From: CAXBBB01 sp963815505
GTDB taxonomy: Bacteria; Bacteroidota; Rhodothermia; Rhodothermales; BA12
Direction of reading: 5' to 3'
NCBI GenBank assembly: GCA_963815505.1
Contig: CAWFGU010000023.1
Span: 62,001 to 126,000 of the forward strand
Length of the DNA: 64,000 bases
In this document: piece after piece, positions 36,488 to 44,882 of the stretch
Position numbering within the stretch: position 1 is the stretch's first letter
Layout of the letters: each line of letters starts with the position of its first letter
Translations under genes and position numbers: made by a program
Notes under the pieces: generated by a model
What the model was told of the DNA's origin: nothing
Database searches by the model: none
What the model saw: only the letters and a program-made list of their open reading frames with translations

Positions 36488-37759
36488 ATGGCGTATCTGC
36501 TCCGACTCGTCGACTCCGAACTGGACGAACTGCTGCCTGCTCTGCCCGCGATTGCAGTCGAGGGAGCGAAAGGCGTCGGCAAGACCGAAACGGCGCTTCG
36601 ACGGGCGCAATCGGTGTACCGCTTCGACGACCCGGCGGCAGCCGAACTGGCGCGTGCCGACCCGGGCCGCGTGCTGCAATCCGCCCCACCCGTCCTGCTC
36701 GACGAGTGGCAGCGCGTGCCCGCCCTGTGGGACAGCGTGCGACGAGCCGTCGACGCCGGTGCGGCTCCGGCTAGCTTCCTGCTCACGGGTTCGGCCACGC
36801 CTACCGACCAGCTGACCCACTCGGGAGCCGCGCGCGTGGTGACGGTGCGGATGCGTCCGCTCTCGCTGGCCGAACGCCAGATCGAGACCCCAACCGTCAG
36901 CCTCGCCACTCTGCTCTCGGGCGCGCGCCCTGCCATAGAAGGGACGACGGACGTGGGGCTGGTGGACTACATCCGCGAGATCCTGGGGTCGGGCTTTCCA
37001 GGACTGCGCGGGCTGAGCGGACGGCCGCTGCGGGCGATGCTCGACGGCTACCTGCGCCGCATCGTCGACGTCGACGTGCGCGAACAGGGCCTGGCCGTAC
37101 GGCGCCCCGACAGCCTGCGCCGGTGGATGACGGCCTACGCCGCGGCGACGGCCACGAGCACGCAGTACGAGACGATCCGCGACGCGGCAACGGCGGGCGA
37201 GTCGGACAAGCCTGCCAAAACGATGACGATCCCCTACCGCGACACGCTCGAACGGCTCTGGATTCTGGACCCGCTGCCTGCATGGCTGCCCTCGCGCAGC
37301 CCCATCGCCCGGCTCACGCGCGCGCCCAAGCATCACCTGGCAGACCCTGCCCTGGCAGCTCGGCTAGTCGGTGCGACCGAAGAAGGGCTGCTACGCGGCG
37401 AGGCGCCCGGCCCCGTCGTCCCCCGCGACGGCACGCTGGCAGGGCACCTGTTCGAATCGCTCGTCACGCTCTCTATCCGTACCTACGCACAGGCTGCCGA
37501 AGCGCGCGCGGGACATCTGCGCACGGCAGGCGGTAAGCAGGAGTGCGACCTGATCATTGAGCGGGCCGACGGGCGCGTCGTAGCCATCGAGGTCAAGTTG
37601 GCGCGCGACGTGCGCGAGCGCGACGTGCGGCACCTGCGGTGGCTCGGCGAGAAGCTGGGCGACGACCTGCTCGACGCTGTCGTGGTAACGGCAGGGCCGG
37701 TAGCCTACCGCCGCGCTGACGGGATTGCCGTCGTCCCCGCTGCCCTGCTCGGGCCGTAA
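36488..37759 (+). CDS. DUF4143 AAA ATPase
   Basis: A 423-residue protein with P-loop EGAKGVGKTETALRRA near residue 20, Walker B PPVLLDEWQRVPALW, and the sensor LLTGSATPTD. It has the C-terminal DUF4143 nuclease-like domain with the E/K pair KQECDLIIERADGRVVAIEV. Such ATPases are frequent in mobile elements and TA-rich zones; the substrate is not known. It is preceded by three tandem 23-bp repeats that may be its operator. The frame is intact, and the gene stands alone. Confidence 0.8.
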   Translation: MAYLLRLVDSELDELLPALPAIAVEGAKGVGKTETALRRAQSVYRFDDPAAAELARADPGRVLQSAPPVLLDEWQRVPALWDSVRRAVDAGAAPASFLLTGSATPTDQLTHSGAARVVTVRMRPLSLAERQIETPTVSLATLLSGARPAIEGTTDVGLVDYIREILGSGFPGLRGLSGRPLRAMLDGYLRRIVDVDVREQGLAVRRPDSLRRWMTAYAAATATSTQYETIRDAATAGESDKPAKTMTIPYRDTLERLWILDPLPAWLPSRSPIARLTRAPKHHLADPALAARLVGATEEGLLRGEAPGPVVPRDGTLAGHLFESLVTLSIRTYAQAAEARAGHLRTAGGKQECDLIIERADGRVVAIEVKLARDVRERDVRHLRWLGEKLGDDLLDAVVVTAGPVAYRRADGIAVVPAALLGP

Positions 37760-37836
37760 GGGGGCTGCCGCCTGCACAGATCAAAACGCCAGAGTGTGAC
37801 GTAATGCAGGTACTTACCGGCAGATACCTACGAAAC

Positions 37837-38441
37837 GTGACACACACCGACCGCCTGACCGATCGTGTCCGCGAGCGCGGCGTCGTGCGCTCATCCGACC
37901 TCGCCCCGCTCGGCATTCCCAGGCAAACGCTCGCCCGCCTCACCGATCGGGGCGTCCTCGAACGGATCGACCGCGGTCTGTATGTGCTGGTCAGCGCTGA
38001 GCCGACCGAACATCAGTCTCTCGCCGAAGCCGCACGCCGCGTGCCGCGTGCCGCACGGCGTCGTTTGCCTGCTCTCTGCCCTTCGCCAGCACGGTCTCAC
38101 CACTCAGGACCCTGCCCCTGTCTGGATCGCCATTGAGGGCAACGCTCGCGCCCCGAGCAGTTCGTCGCTGCCTCTCCGCGTTGTCTACATGTCCGGACCG
38201 GGCCTTCGAGAGAGGCATCCAAGAGCATCATGTCGACGGTGTCACCGTCCACGCTTACGAGCCGGCCAAGACGGTCGCCGACTGCTTCAAATACCGCTCC
38301 TCCGTCGGCCTCGACACTGCCCTCGACGCGCTGCGCGACTACCGCCGCTCGGACGCCTACGACTCGGGCCGCCTGTGGCACTTCGCGAGCGTCTGCCGCA
38401 TCCGCACCGTCCTGCGCCCCTATCTCGAAGCACTCGTGTGA
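37837..38441 (+). pseudogene. Second AbiEi, frameshifted, without AbiEii
   Basis: It is close to the AbiEi at 34624 (DRLTDRVRERGVVRSSDLAP, then TVADCFKYRSSVGLDTALDA). A 7-bp tandem duplication of GTGCCGC-type sequence near 38045 shifts the frame, and an extra base near 38193 shifts it again. The second shift does not restore the first frame; a third frame carries the C-terminal part to 38441. No AbiEii follows, so it is an orphan antitoxin relic. Its promoter region shares the AbiEi-type operator. Confidence 0.75.
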
Positions 38442-38510
38442 ACAACTCCGTCAACGTCGCGGCGTATTAGCCGGACTTCTCTTGCGCAACCTAACTCTGC
38501 CACGCTACTA

Positions 38511-38527
38511 TGCCATTCCGCATGGCA
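38511..38527. promoter_or_regulatory. Palindromic operator of the AlbA/Schlafen regulator
   Basis: TGCCAT-TCCGC-ATGGCA is a perfect 6-bp inverted repeat 11 bp before the ATG at 38538. Partial half-sites (CTGCCA, ATGGCAG) flank it. It fits autoregulation by the winged-helix protein encoded downstream. Confidence 0.5.
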
Positions 38528-38537
38528 CAGTAAATCA

Positions 38538-40013
38538 ATGGCAGAAGACCGCTTGACGCTCCTCCTCCAGCGGCACGAGAGTCGTACGCTCGACTTCAAG
38601 CGCGAGCAAGCATCCAGCGTCAAGATCGCGCGCACGCTCGTAGCGTACGCGAACACGGCTGGCGGTATTCTCGCATTGGGCGTCGGTGACGACCGCAGTC
38701 CGCTCGGCCTCTCAGACGCCGCTTTACAAGAGGAGCGCGTGGCGAACCTCGTCTCCGACGGTATTGAGCCGCCACTCGACCTCGACACCGAGGTCGTTCG
38801 CCATGCAGGTGTAGACTTGCTACTCATAACCGTGCACCGGCTTCCTGGACCGTTCTACGTCCGCAGCGAAGGCCCCGATGCAGGCGTCTATGTGCGTCAA
38901 GGCTCGACCAACCGCGTCGCGTCACCCGAGAAGCGAGAGGAGCTTCGCCGCCTCGCTCTCGCCAAATCGTTTGATCAGCGCCCTTGCCACGGAGCGACGC
39001 TAGACGACCTTGATCTGGACGCGGTTGACCGCGCGTTCCGCCCATCAGGCCGCGTGCTTGATGGGGCTGCCCTCGCTTCACTCGAACTCGTCACCGACGC
39101 CGGTGGACGGTTCATTCCTACCAATGCAGGCCTCCTGCTCTTTGGAACACCCGCAGCGCGGCAGCGCTTCTTTCCCGGTGCAGCGTTTCGGTGCGCGCGC
39201 TTTCTCGGCACTGCAAAAGTTGACTTTCTCGACCAGTTTGATCCCGAGGGGTCTGTTCTGGAAGCCCTCGATGCCGTCGAGAAGTTTGTCCGCCGCAACA
39301 CGCGCACTGCTGCGCGCATCGAGTCGCTGCGCCGTCAGAACGTACCTGAGTACGCTACCATCCATTTGCGCGAGATCCTCGCCAACGCCATCGCTCACAC
39401 CGACTACAGTCAGCGTGGCATGAATCTGCGTGTCGCGATATTCGACGACCGAATGGAGGTAGAGAATCCGGGCGGTTGGCCGGTTGGGTTTACAGAAGAC
39501 GACTTCAAAGCTGGCATCAGCCGACCTCGCAATCCAGCCATCGCTGACATCCTGCGTCGCCTCGACGTAATCGAAAAGTGGGGAACCGGATATCGCCGGA
39601 TTCAGAACGCCAGTGAAGGGGCCGGGTACCCCCTTCCCACGTGGTCCGAGATGGGATCAGTTCTTAGGGTTACGCTTCGACCTCACCCCGAAGTCACGCT
39701 GCCGTCGAACAGCGGCCGCTACTCTGCCACGGCAGATGGCAGAGTAAATGGCACAGAAGATCATCTCCCATCCCTCGTGTCAGAACGCCCCGGAGGACCT
39801 CTCTCTGATCGGCAGCAGTGGATGCTTCTCGAACTGGCGCAGGGTCGCCCGGCCGTAGCAGAAGACATCATGGTCGCATTCGGGGTGAGCGAGCGGACTG
39901 CCCGCCGTGACATCAGAGGGCTGCGTGAGCGCAAACTCATCACATTCGACGGGCCTTTCAAGACGGGTCGCTACGTCCTCATGCGCGGCGGTTCGGATCC
40001 GCCGCCGCCATAA
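38538..40013 (+). CDS. AlbA_2/Schlafen-domain, ATP-binding winged-helix regulator
   Basis: A 491-residue protein. The N-terminal AlbA_2 domain (RHESRTLDFKREQASSVKIA, VAYANTAGGILALGVGDD) leads into an HATPase_c_4-type ATP-binding domain (LREILANAIAHTDYSQRGMN with the N-box, and WGTGYRRI as G-box). A C-terminal helix-turn-helix ends it (IMVAFGVSERTARRDIRGLR). This is the standard architecture of a large family of ATP-dependent transcription regulators often linked to TA or defence loci. It is intact and stands alone, with a palindrome in front of its start. Confidence 0.85.
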   Translation: MAEDRLTLLLQRHESRTLDFKREQASSVKIARTLVAYANTAGGILALGVGDDRSPLGLSDAALQEERVANLVSDGIEPPLDLDTEVVRHAGVDLLLITVHRLPGPFYVRSEGPDAGVYVRQGSTNRVASPEKREELRRLALAKSFDQRPCHGATLDDLDLDAVDRAFRPSGRVLDGAALASLELVTDAGGRFIPTNAGLLLFGTPAARQRFFPGAAFRCARFLGTAKVDFLDQFDPEGSVLEALDAVEKFVRRNTRTAARIESLRRQNVPEYATIHLREILANAIAHTDYSQRGMNLRVAIFDDRMEVENPGGWPVGFTEDDFKAGISRPRNPAIADILRRLDVIEKWGTGYRRIQNASEGAGYPLPTWSEMGSVLRVTLRPHPEVTLPSNSGRYSATADGRVNGTEDHLPSLVSERPGGPLSDRQQWMLLELAQGRPAVAEDIMVAFGVSERTARRDIRGLRERKLITFDGPFKTGRYVLMRGGSDPPPP

Positions 40014-40107
40014 TGTCTGGTTGCAAGCATCCAATGGGCAGCTTCAATGGCGCGCTGGCATCGAAGCTGCCCAGGTGCCATTGGCATCTATCAAAGCCCC
40101 CAGACTC

Positions 40108-40339
40108 ATGGAAGCACACCGTATCGAAACCATCGTGCCTGGCGACGGCTCTGTTCTGCTCGCTGGTCTTCCCTCTAATGCAGGCGACGCCGTCGAGGTG
40201 TTCGTCCTGCCGTCGTCGCGAGACGAGCGCACAGAGCGTTCTACCAGGCGGCGCCGTCAACCCGGATCGGCCCGTGGAATGATCCGCATGGCAGACGACT
40301 TCGACGACCTGACTGGAGGACTTCGAGCCGTATTCCTGA
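40108..40339 (+). CDS. DUF2281-type antitoxin, one frameshift
   Basis: The N-terminal beta fold is AbrB/SpoVT-like (MEAHRIETIVPGDGSVLLAG, AVEVFVLPSSRDERTERS). The tail GSARGMIRMADDFDD is typical of DUF2281 antitoxins. One base is out of phase near 40313, and the restored end reads LEDFEPYS with stop 40337-40339. The tail is homologous to the end of AbiEii at 36226. No toxin follows, so it is an orphan or its partner was lost at the island edge. Confidence 0.6.
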
Positions 40340-40475
40340 CCCGGCAAAACGTGACCTCTACTTCAATTTAAGCGTGATGTTTCAGGGTCACATCCGTGCG
40401 GACCCCACGCGGACCACCCATCTTCACATATCGCGCAAGTACAAGGCGCATAGCTACTTACACGAGCACTGTTTC

Positions 40476-40625
40476 TTCAATGGCATTGAAGAGGTCAGCG
40501 GTTCGATTCCGCTAGGCTCCACCCCCGAAAACGGCCCGGAAACCTGATTAAACAGCGTTTTCGGGCCGTTCTGCTTTGGCGCAGTTGGCGTGCGTTAGAG
40601 CCTCGAAACGCCCCGATCTGCCACA
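40476..40625 (+). repeat. Right direct repeat (attR), partial tRNA-Ala
   Basis: It repeats the anticodon stem to the acceptor end of tRNA-Ala and the terminator hairpin found at 3003-3154. One G is missing in the T stem and the 5' half is absent, so it is not a functional tRNA. It marks the right end of the island. Confidence 0.85.
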
Positions 40626-40671
40626 AAAGATGGACTATGCATGGACCATCTTTTCGAGACCATGCCCCTCG

Positions 40672-41727
40672 TCACGCAGAAGTCAGGCCGTACCATGTCG
40701 ACCGGCCGCTTCCGTGGCGCTCTAGCAAGCCTCGATCTACGAGGTTCGTCAGAACGGTTTTGACGGTATTGCGGCTCGTGCCGGTTTCGCGGACGATGTC
40801 GCGGTTGGTCACGCGGCCGTGGGCGCGGGCGTAGTCCAGGATCGCCAGGGCGACTTCGGGTAGGTCGTGGGCGGCGCGGCGCTCGGCCTCAACCTTGCGT
40901 TCTAGCTGCTGCTTCTGCTTTCGGAGCGCTCGGAGAAAGTAGAGCAGCCAGGGTTGCCAATCGGGCGACTCGCTCCGGATGGTGGACTGCGTCCGGCGAA
41001 GGGCGAGGTAGTAGGCTTCTTTGCTCTGTTCGATCACGCTTTCGAGCGAGGCGTAGGGCACGTAGGCATAGCCTGCCTGCAAGAGCAGCAGCGTCGTAAG
41101 AACACGGCTCAGGCGGCCGTTGCCGTCCTGAAATGGATGGATGGCGAGGAAGACGACTACGAACACGCCGATGAGCAGGAGCGGGTGCCAGCGGGCATGC
41201 TCGCGTTCGTGGTGCCACCACTGGATCAGTTCGGCCATGCGCAGCGGCGTCTCGAACGGCGTGGCGGTCTCGAATACGACACCGACCATGTTGCCCTCAG
41301 CATCGAAAGCGGCGACGTCGTTGCGCAGCGTTTTGTACTGACCTCGGTGCCGCTCGTCCTTTGTGCTGTGCCGCAGTAAGTCGCGATGCAGCTGTTTGGC
41401 GTGATTCTCGGTCAGAGGAATGTCGGCCCACGACTCGAAGACGGTTTCCATCGCCTCGGCATAGCCTGCGACCTCTTGCTCGTCGCGCGTATCCATCCGG
41501 CTCACCTCGATCTTGCCCAGCAGTAGCTCGACTTCACGGTTCGTGAGAGTGCTGCCTTCGATACGCGTCGAGGAGCCGATGCTCTCGATCGTGGCGACGC
41601 GGCGCAGCGCCTGCAAGCGCTCGGGGGCGAGCGTGCCCAGCGCACGCCAGGTGCCCTTGAACTCGTCGATCTCGGCGACGAGCGCGAGCAGTTCGGGCGT
41701 GATGCGGATGGCGTCGGTCTGGATCAT
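40672..41727 (-). CDS. Fic/DOC-family AMPylase
   Basis: A 351-residue class-II-like Fic protein from the ATG at 41727; a TTG two codons upstream is possible. The motif HPFQDGNGRLSR is complete. The N-terminal inhibitory motif is SSTRIEG in an (S/T)xxxE(G/N) arrangement, and the last 70 residues are a winged helix (NRDIVRETGTSRNTVKTVLT). Fic enzymes transfer AMP to target hydroxyl groups. The gene lies beyond the right att repeat, opposite to the island genes. Its 5' end overlaps the second 33-bp repeat (41725-41757). Confidence 0.9.
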   Translation of the reverse strand: MIQTDAIRITPELLALVAEIDEFKGTWRALGTLAPERLQALRRVATIESIGSSTRIEGSTLTNREVELLLGKIEVSRMDTRDEQEVAGYAEAMETVFESWADIPLTENHAKQLHRDLLRHSTKDERHRGQYKTLRNDVAAFDAEGNMVGVVFETATPFETPLRMAELIQWWHHEREHARWHPLLLIGVFVVVFLAIHPFQDGNGRLSRVLTTLLLLQAGYAYVPYASLESVIEQSKEAYYLALRRTQSTIRSESPDWQPWLLYFLRALRKQKQQLERKVEAERRAAHDLPEVALAILDYARAHGRVTNRDIVRETGTSRNTVKTVLTNLVDRGLLERHGSGRSTWYGLTSA

Positions 41728-41757
41728 ACCCAATTATACACCCGATTACACCCGATT
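41725..41757 (+). repeat. 33-bp direct repeat, copy 2 (fic start / 3' of integrase 2)
   Basis: It matches 33254-33286 at 27 of 33 positions in the same orientation. It lies between the end of integrase 2 and the fic start codon, and it includes a TATAAT-like box close to the fic ATG, which may indicate a leaderless promoter. Confidence 0.6.
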
Positions 41758-41777
41758 AGCACAGGCTTTCGCTTGCG

Positions 41778-42995
41778 CTACTTCTGCGCCGCCGTTTCAG
41801 GCGAACCGTTTTGCCCGCTAGCGGGTGCTTCGGTGGGTACAAGGCCGCCGCCGAACGCCCGTTCGATCTCGGCGGCGAGGGTGACAGGGCGCAGCTTGGC
41901 GTAGCGCATCGTGGTTTCGATGCGGGCATGGCCCATGACCTCTTTGAGGCGGTAGATGTCGACGCCCCTACTGACGGCAAGCGTGCCAAACGTGTGGCGC
42001 AGGCTGTGGAAGTTGTGCTTGGCGGCGCCGGGCAGGCGGGCCGCGCGTACGAGCATACGAAAGCGCTTGCCCAGGTACTCGGCGTTGAGCGGTCCACCGC
42101 GCGTGCCGGTGAACACGTAGGCGTCTGGGTCTTAATTGGTGCGCTCGTCGGCGTGGGCTATCAGCGCGGAGAGGGCGTCTCCTGCAAGCGGCACGGTGCG
42201 GCCCAGTCCGCTCTTGGTGGTGAACGAGTCGGTGTTGGCGACGCGCACGAACGAGCGGCCCGGACCGGCGAGGCGGACAGCATTCCAGCGGAGGGCGCAC
42301 ACTTCGGCGCGGCGTAGCCCCGTCCCGGTGGCGAACGGCACGATGCGTACGAGCAGGCCGTCGACGTGCGAGACGCGCGCTCCGGCGAGGATGAGGCGGG
42401 CGTCGAGGGCGCGCAGCAGCTGGGCGAGCTGGTCCTCGGTGAAGAAGCGCGTTTCGGTCTGGCGGCGTCCCCGGTTGCCGCGCGGCGGTGGGGGTACGGG
42501 TTTCCACGAATCAGGCATCATGTCTTCGGTGACGCACCACGTGGCGAAGATGCGCAGGCGGTCGGCATAGCTCTTGCGCGAAGTCTCGGCGACCGAAAGC
42601 GAATGGAGCCAGGCGTCGGCGTGTCGGCGTTAGAGTTGGGCGAGCAGCAGGCCGGGCGGAAGCGAGCGCTCGAACGGCCGGATGACGGCGCGGTAGGTAG
42701 CGACGCCGTTGTCGCTTCCCGTCTCCCTGCGGCTGGCCATGAAGGCATCGAAGGCCTCGGCTGCGGTCATCTGCGTGATGCCGACGCGTCCGCCCGCCCA
42801 CGGGTCGTACTCGCTGCGGCTCATGGCGCGTTCGAGGTCGGCCATGCGGGCGCGGGCGGCTTCGCGGTCGCGCGTTTTGAGCGAGACCTCTTTCTGGCGC
42901 GGCCTGCGCGAGCTGTCGCGGAAGAGGGCGTAGTAGCCCTTGAAGTGCTTCTTGCCTTCGGCGTCGGTGCGGTAGCGCTTCTGGATGCTGGCCAT
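41778..42995 (-). pseudogene. Second tyrosine integrase, two in-frame stops
   Basis: From the ATG at 42995 one continuous frame is colinear with the integrase at 32052 (MASIQKRYRTDAEGKKHFKG, TGLRRAEVCALRWNAV, NFHSLRHTFGTLAVSRG, MGHARIETTMRYAKLRPV). Only in-frame TAA codons at 42630-42632 and 42132-42134 break it. The first replaces the Glu seen in the homologue (SQLERRH). No frame shift is needed, so this is nonsense decay, unlike the frame breaks elsewhere. The two integrases are on opposite strands and share leader and downstream motifs. Confidence 0.85.
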
Positions 42996-43140
42996 GGGGG
43001 TGGGTCGGGAGAGGAGGAGCGGCCTTTCCTGGTTTTTCTCAACCGGGACAGACCGTAGACGGACCGGGAGTATGGCCGCCTCGGAGTGCCATCTGCGCGT
43101 CACCGGCTCTCGGTTTGTCCACGGTTTGAGCACACATAGC
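42993..43140 (-). repeat. Integrase leader, inverted copy
   Basis: It matches the leader at 31905-32054 in reverse orientation, with conserved blocks around the GTCCCGGTTGAGAA segment and the GCTATGTGTGC start. This is the partner of that repeat. Confidence 0.65.
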
Positions 43141-43212
43141 TCTTTCGTCGCATGTGTCATACCTATCAGTCAGAGCGAGGGGTAAACCGCCGCGGGTTTA
43201 CCGGAGACTGAT

Positions 43213-44142
43213 TTACGTGAGTGCTTCGGCGAGATTCTGACTCTCGCTTTGGCAGTGAAAGACCTGCTCGTACTCGGCAGGACAAAGGTAGCCCAGCGGC
43301 TCCATCAGCCGGCGCTCGTTGAACCACCACACCCCGCACCGTCGATACGGGCGGTCCAGCGTGGCCAGTTCGACCTGCTCCAAGCCGCGCCACGGGCCCT
43401 CGTGGCGTATGACTTCGGTCTTGTAGAGGCCGATTATCGTCTCGGCTAGGGCATTATCGTACGAATCGCCCTTGCTGCCCACCGACGGCTCGATGCCCGC
43501 TTCGGAGAGGCGCTCCGAGTAGCGAATCGACAGGTATTGCGAGCCCCTGTCGCTGTGATGCACCAGGCTCTCGTCGCCGATCTGCCGGTCGCAAATGGCC
43601 TGTTCGAGCGCGTCGAGCGCCAGGTCGGCCTTGAGCGAGTTCGACACGCGCCAGCCTACGACGCGGCGCGAGAAGACATCAATCACGAAGGCGACGTAGA
43701 CGAAGCCGCGCCACGTAGCGACATAGGCCAAGTCCGACACCCAGAGCTGATTGAGCCGCTCGGCGGTGAAGTCGCGCTCGACCAAGTCCAAAGGACGCTC
43801 GGCGCCTTCTGCTGGTACGGTCGTGCGCACGCGGCGGCCTCGGACGACGCCGCGCAAACCCATCTTGCGCATCAAGCGTGCTACGGTGCAGCGCGCGACG
43901 CAGAAGCCCTCACGGTTCAACTGCCGCCACACCTTCTTAGCGCCGTAGACGCGGCGGTTTTCGCGCCATACCCGCTCGATCTCGGGCCTAAGCGCCTCGT
44001 CGCTGACCGCACGGGCCGAGCGTAGCGCAGGATCCACTTCTCGTGCTTTGTAGGAGTAGTAGGTCGACGGAGCAATCGGCACAACGGCACAGATTGGCTC
44101 GACTCCGTATTCCTCTCGGTAGTCGTCGATGAAGCTAATCAT
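43213..44142 (-). CDS. IS3 OrfB transposase (DDE, rve domain)
   Basis: The 309-residue product starts MISFIDDYREEYGVEPICAV, the usual IS3 OrfB start. The DDE triad is in LWVSDLAYVATWRG, VHHSDRGSQYLS and DNALAETIIGLYKTEVI. It is normally made as an OrfAB fusion by -1 frameshifting; here a hairpin-forming CCACCACCGACGGTGGTGG follows the OrfA core, in the junction zone. Active residues are intact. Confidence 0.9.
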   Translation of the reverse strand: MISFIDDYREEYGVEPICAVVPIAPSTYYSYKAREVDPALRSARAVSDEALRPEIERVWRENRRVYGAKKVWRQLNREGFCVARCTVARLMRKMGLRGVVRGRRVRTTVPAEGAERPLDLVERDFTAERLNQLWVSDLAYVATWRGFVYVAFVIDVFSRRVVGWRVSNSLKADLALDALEQAICDRQIGDESLVHHSDRGSQYLSIRYSERLSEAGIEPSVGSKGDSYDNALAETIIGLYKTEVIRHEGPWRGLEQVELATLDRPYRRCGVWWFNERRLMEPLGYLCPAEYEQVFHCQSESQNLAEALT

Positions 44143-44146
44143 CGTC

Positions 44147-44482
44147 TCAGTGGGCGGCCCCAGGGCTCCGCCTGTGCGAACCCACCACCGTCGGTGGTGG
44201 CGCTGATGCCTTACGCAGAATCTCGTTGGCTCGGCGCAGTTCTCTCACCTCACGCTCAAGTTCTTTCAGGCGCGCTTTCTCGTCGCTCGTTGGTCCAGCT
44301 CTGCGCCCGTTGTCGCGCTCCGCTTTTCGGATCCAACTGCGCAGCGTCTCCGCGGTAGAGCCGATTTTCTCGGCGACGGATCGAATGGCCGCCCACTGGG
44401 ACGGGTGATTGTGCTCGTGGTCGAGCACGAGGCGGACGGCCCGCTCGCGGACCTCTGGGGAGTAGCGTGTTGCTCTGCTCAT
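44147..44482 (-). CDS. IS3 OrfA (HTH, leucine zipper)
   Basis: A 111-residue DNA-binding ORF: RYSPEVRERAVRLVLDHEHN, SAVE-type helix-turn-helix (SVAEKIGSTAETLRSWIRKA), and a zipper LKELEREVRELRRANEIL. Its stop lies 4 bp from the OrfB start. The last residues (PPPTVVGSHRRS) are out of the family frame, as expected after a frameshift site. Confidence 0.88.
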   Translation of the reverse strand: MSRATRYSPEVRERAVRLVLDHEHNHPSQWAAIRSVAEKIGSTAETLRSWIRKAERDNGRRAGPTSDEKARLKELEREVRELRRANEILRKASAPPPTVVGSHRRSPGAAH

Positions 44483-44559
44483 GGCTCCAAGTTCTCAAAG
44501 AGTGGAGTCTCCGACAAACCCGGGGCGGTTCAACATAGGATACGCCAAGCATTTCCAAG

Positions 44560-44802
44560 TGAAGCATCGCGATGCGCGATGCGCAGTTCGCCAATGGTTC
44601 GACGCATATCAACGGCATCGAATCGTTTCCGCCCGCCGACGGCTGATCGGCGAGATTTGCCAAGCGCCGAATGATCAAGTTCAACGGCGTGTCCAGTTTG
44701 ACTTTTCTGCTGCACCTCAAAGAGACCGAGTGGCGGTTCAACCATCGCGGCGACGGTCTCTACCCCGACCTGATGAACCTGCTGCGGACTCATCCGCTTT
44801 GA
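44560..44802 (+). pseudogene. IS1595-type transposase C-terminal remnant
   Basis: One frame shows RDAQFANGSTHINGIESF. After a shift near 44630 another frame gives AKRRMIKFNGVSSLTFLLHL then KETEWRFNHRGDGLYPDLMN, ending in LLRTHPL and the stop at 44802. These are the late motifs of IS1595/IS1016 transposases. The N-terminal part is missing, and the IS3 end abuts it at 44532. Confidence 0.75.
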
Positions 44803-44882
44803 GATCTTCGATTCCTAAACCCGTGTTTTATTGAGCCTACACCCGAGGTTGGAAGACGGGTGAGAGCCAGCCCCACTCCGGC

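Larger units (their letters stand above)
2977..40625. mobile_element. Genomic island integrated in tRNA-Ala (about 37.5 kb)
   Basis: The intact tRNA-Ala gene marks the left end. A partial copy of its anticodon-to-acceptor half plus about 100 bp of downstream DNA marks the right end (40476-40625). Between them are a tyrosine integrase, relic phage genes, the phosphorothioate defence locus, several toxin-antitoxin modules and umuDC, all typical island cargo, while the genes outside look resident. The integrase at 32052 is the natural candidate for mobilisation, although it is split by a frameshift as sequenced. Whether the element is still mobile cannot be told from sequence. Confidence 0.82.
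43183..44532 (-). mobile_element. IS3-family insertion sequence (1350 bp)
   Basis: The inverted ends read TAAACCGCCGCGGGTTTACC (left) and TGAACCGCCCCGGGTTTGTC (right, reverse strand), continuing GGAGACT. Two overlapping ORFs form OrfA and OrfB in the normal order. No target duplication is visible, so one flank may have been rearranged. It lies beside an IS1595-type transposase remnant. Confidence 0.85.

Noticed and set aside
40476..40525. Second tRNA-Ala gene
   Set aside because: Only the 3' half is present and one G of the T stem is missing; it is an att repeat.
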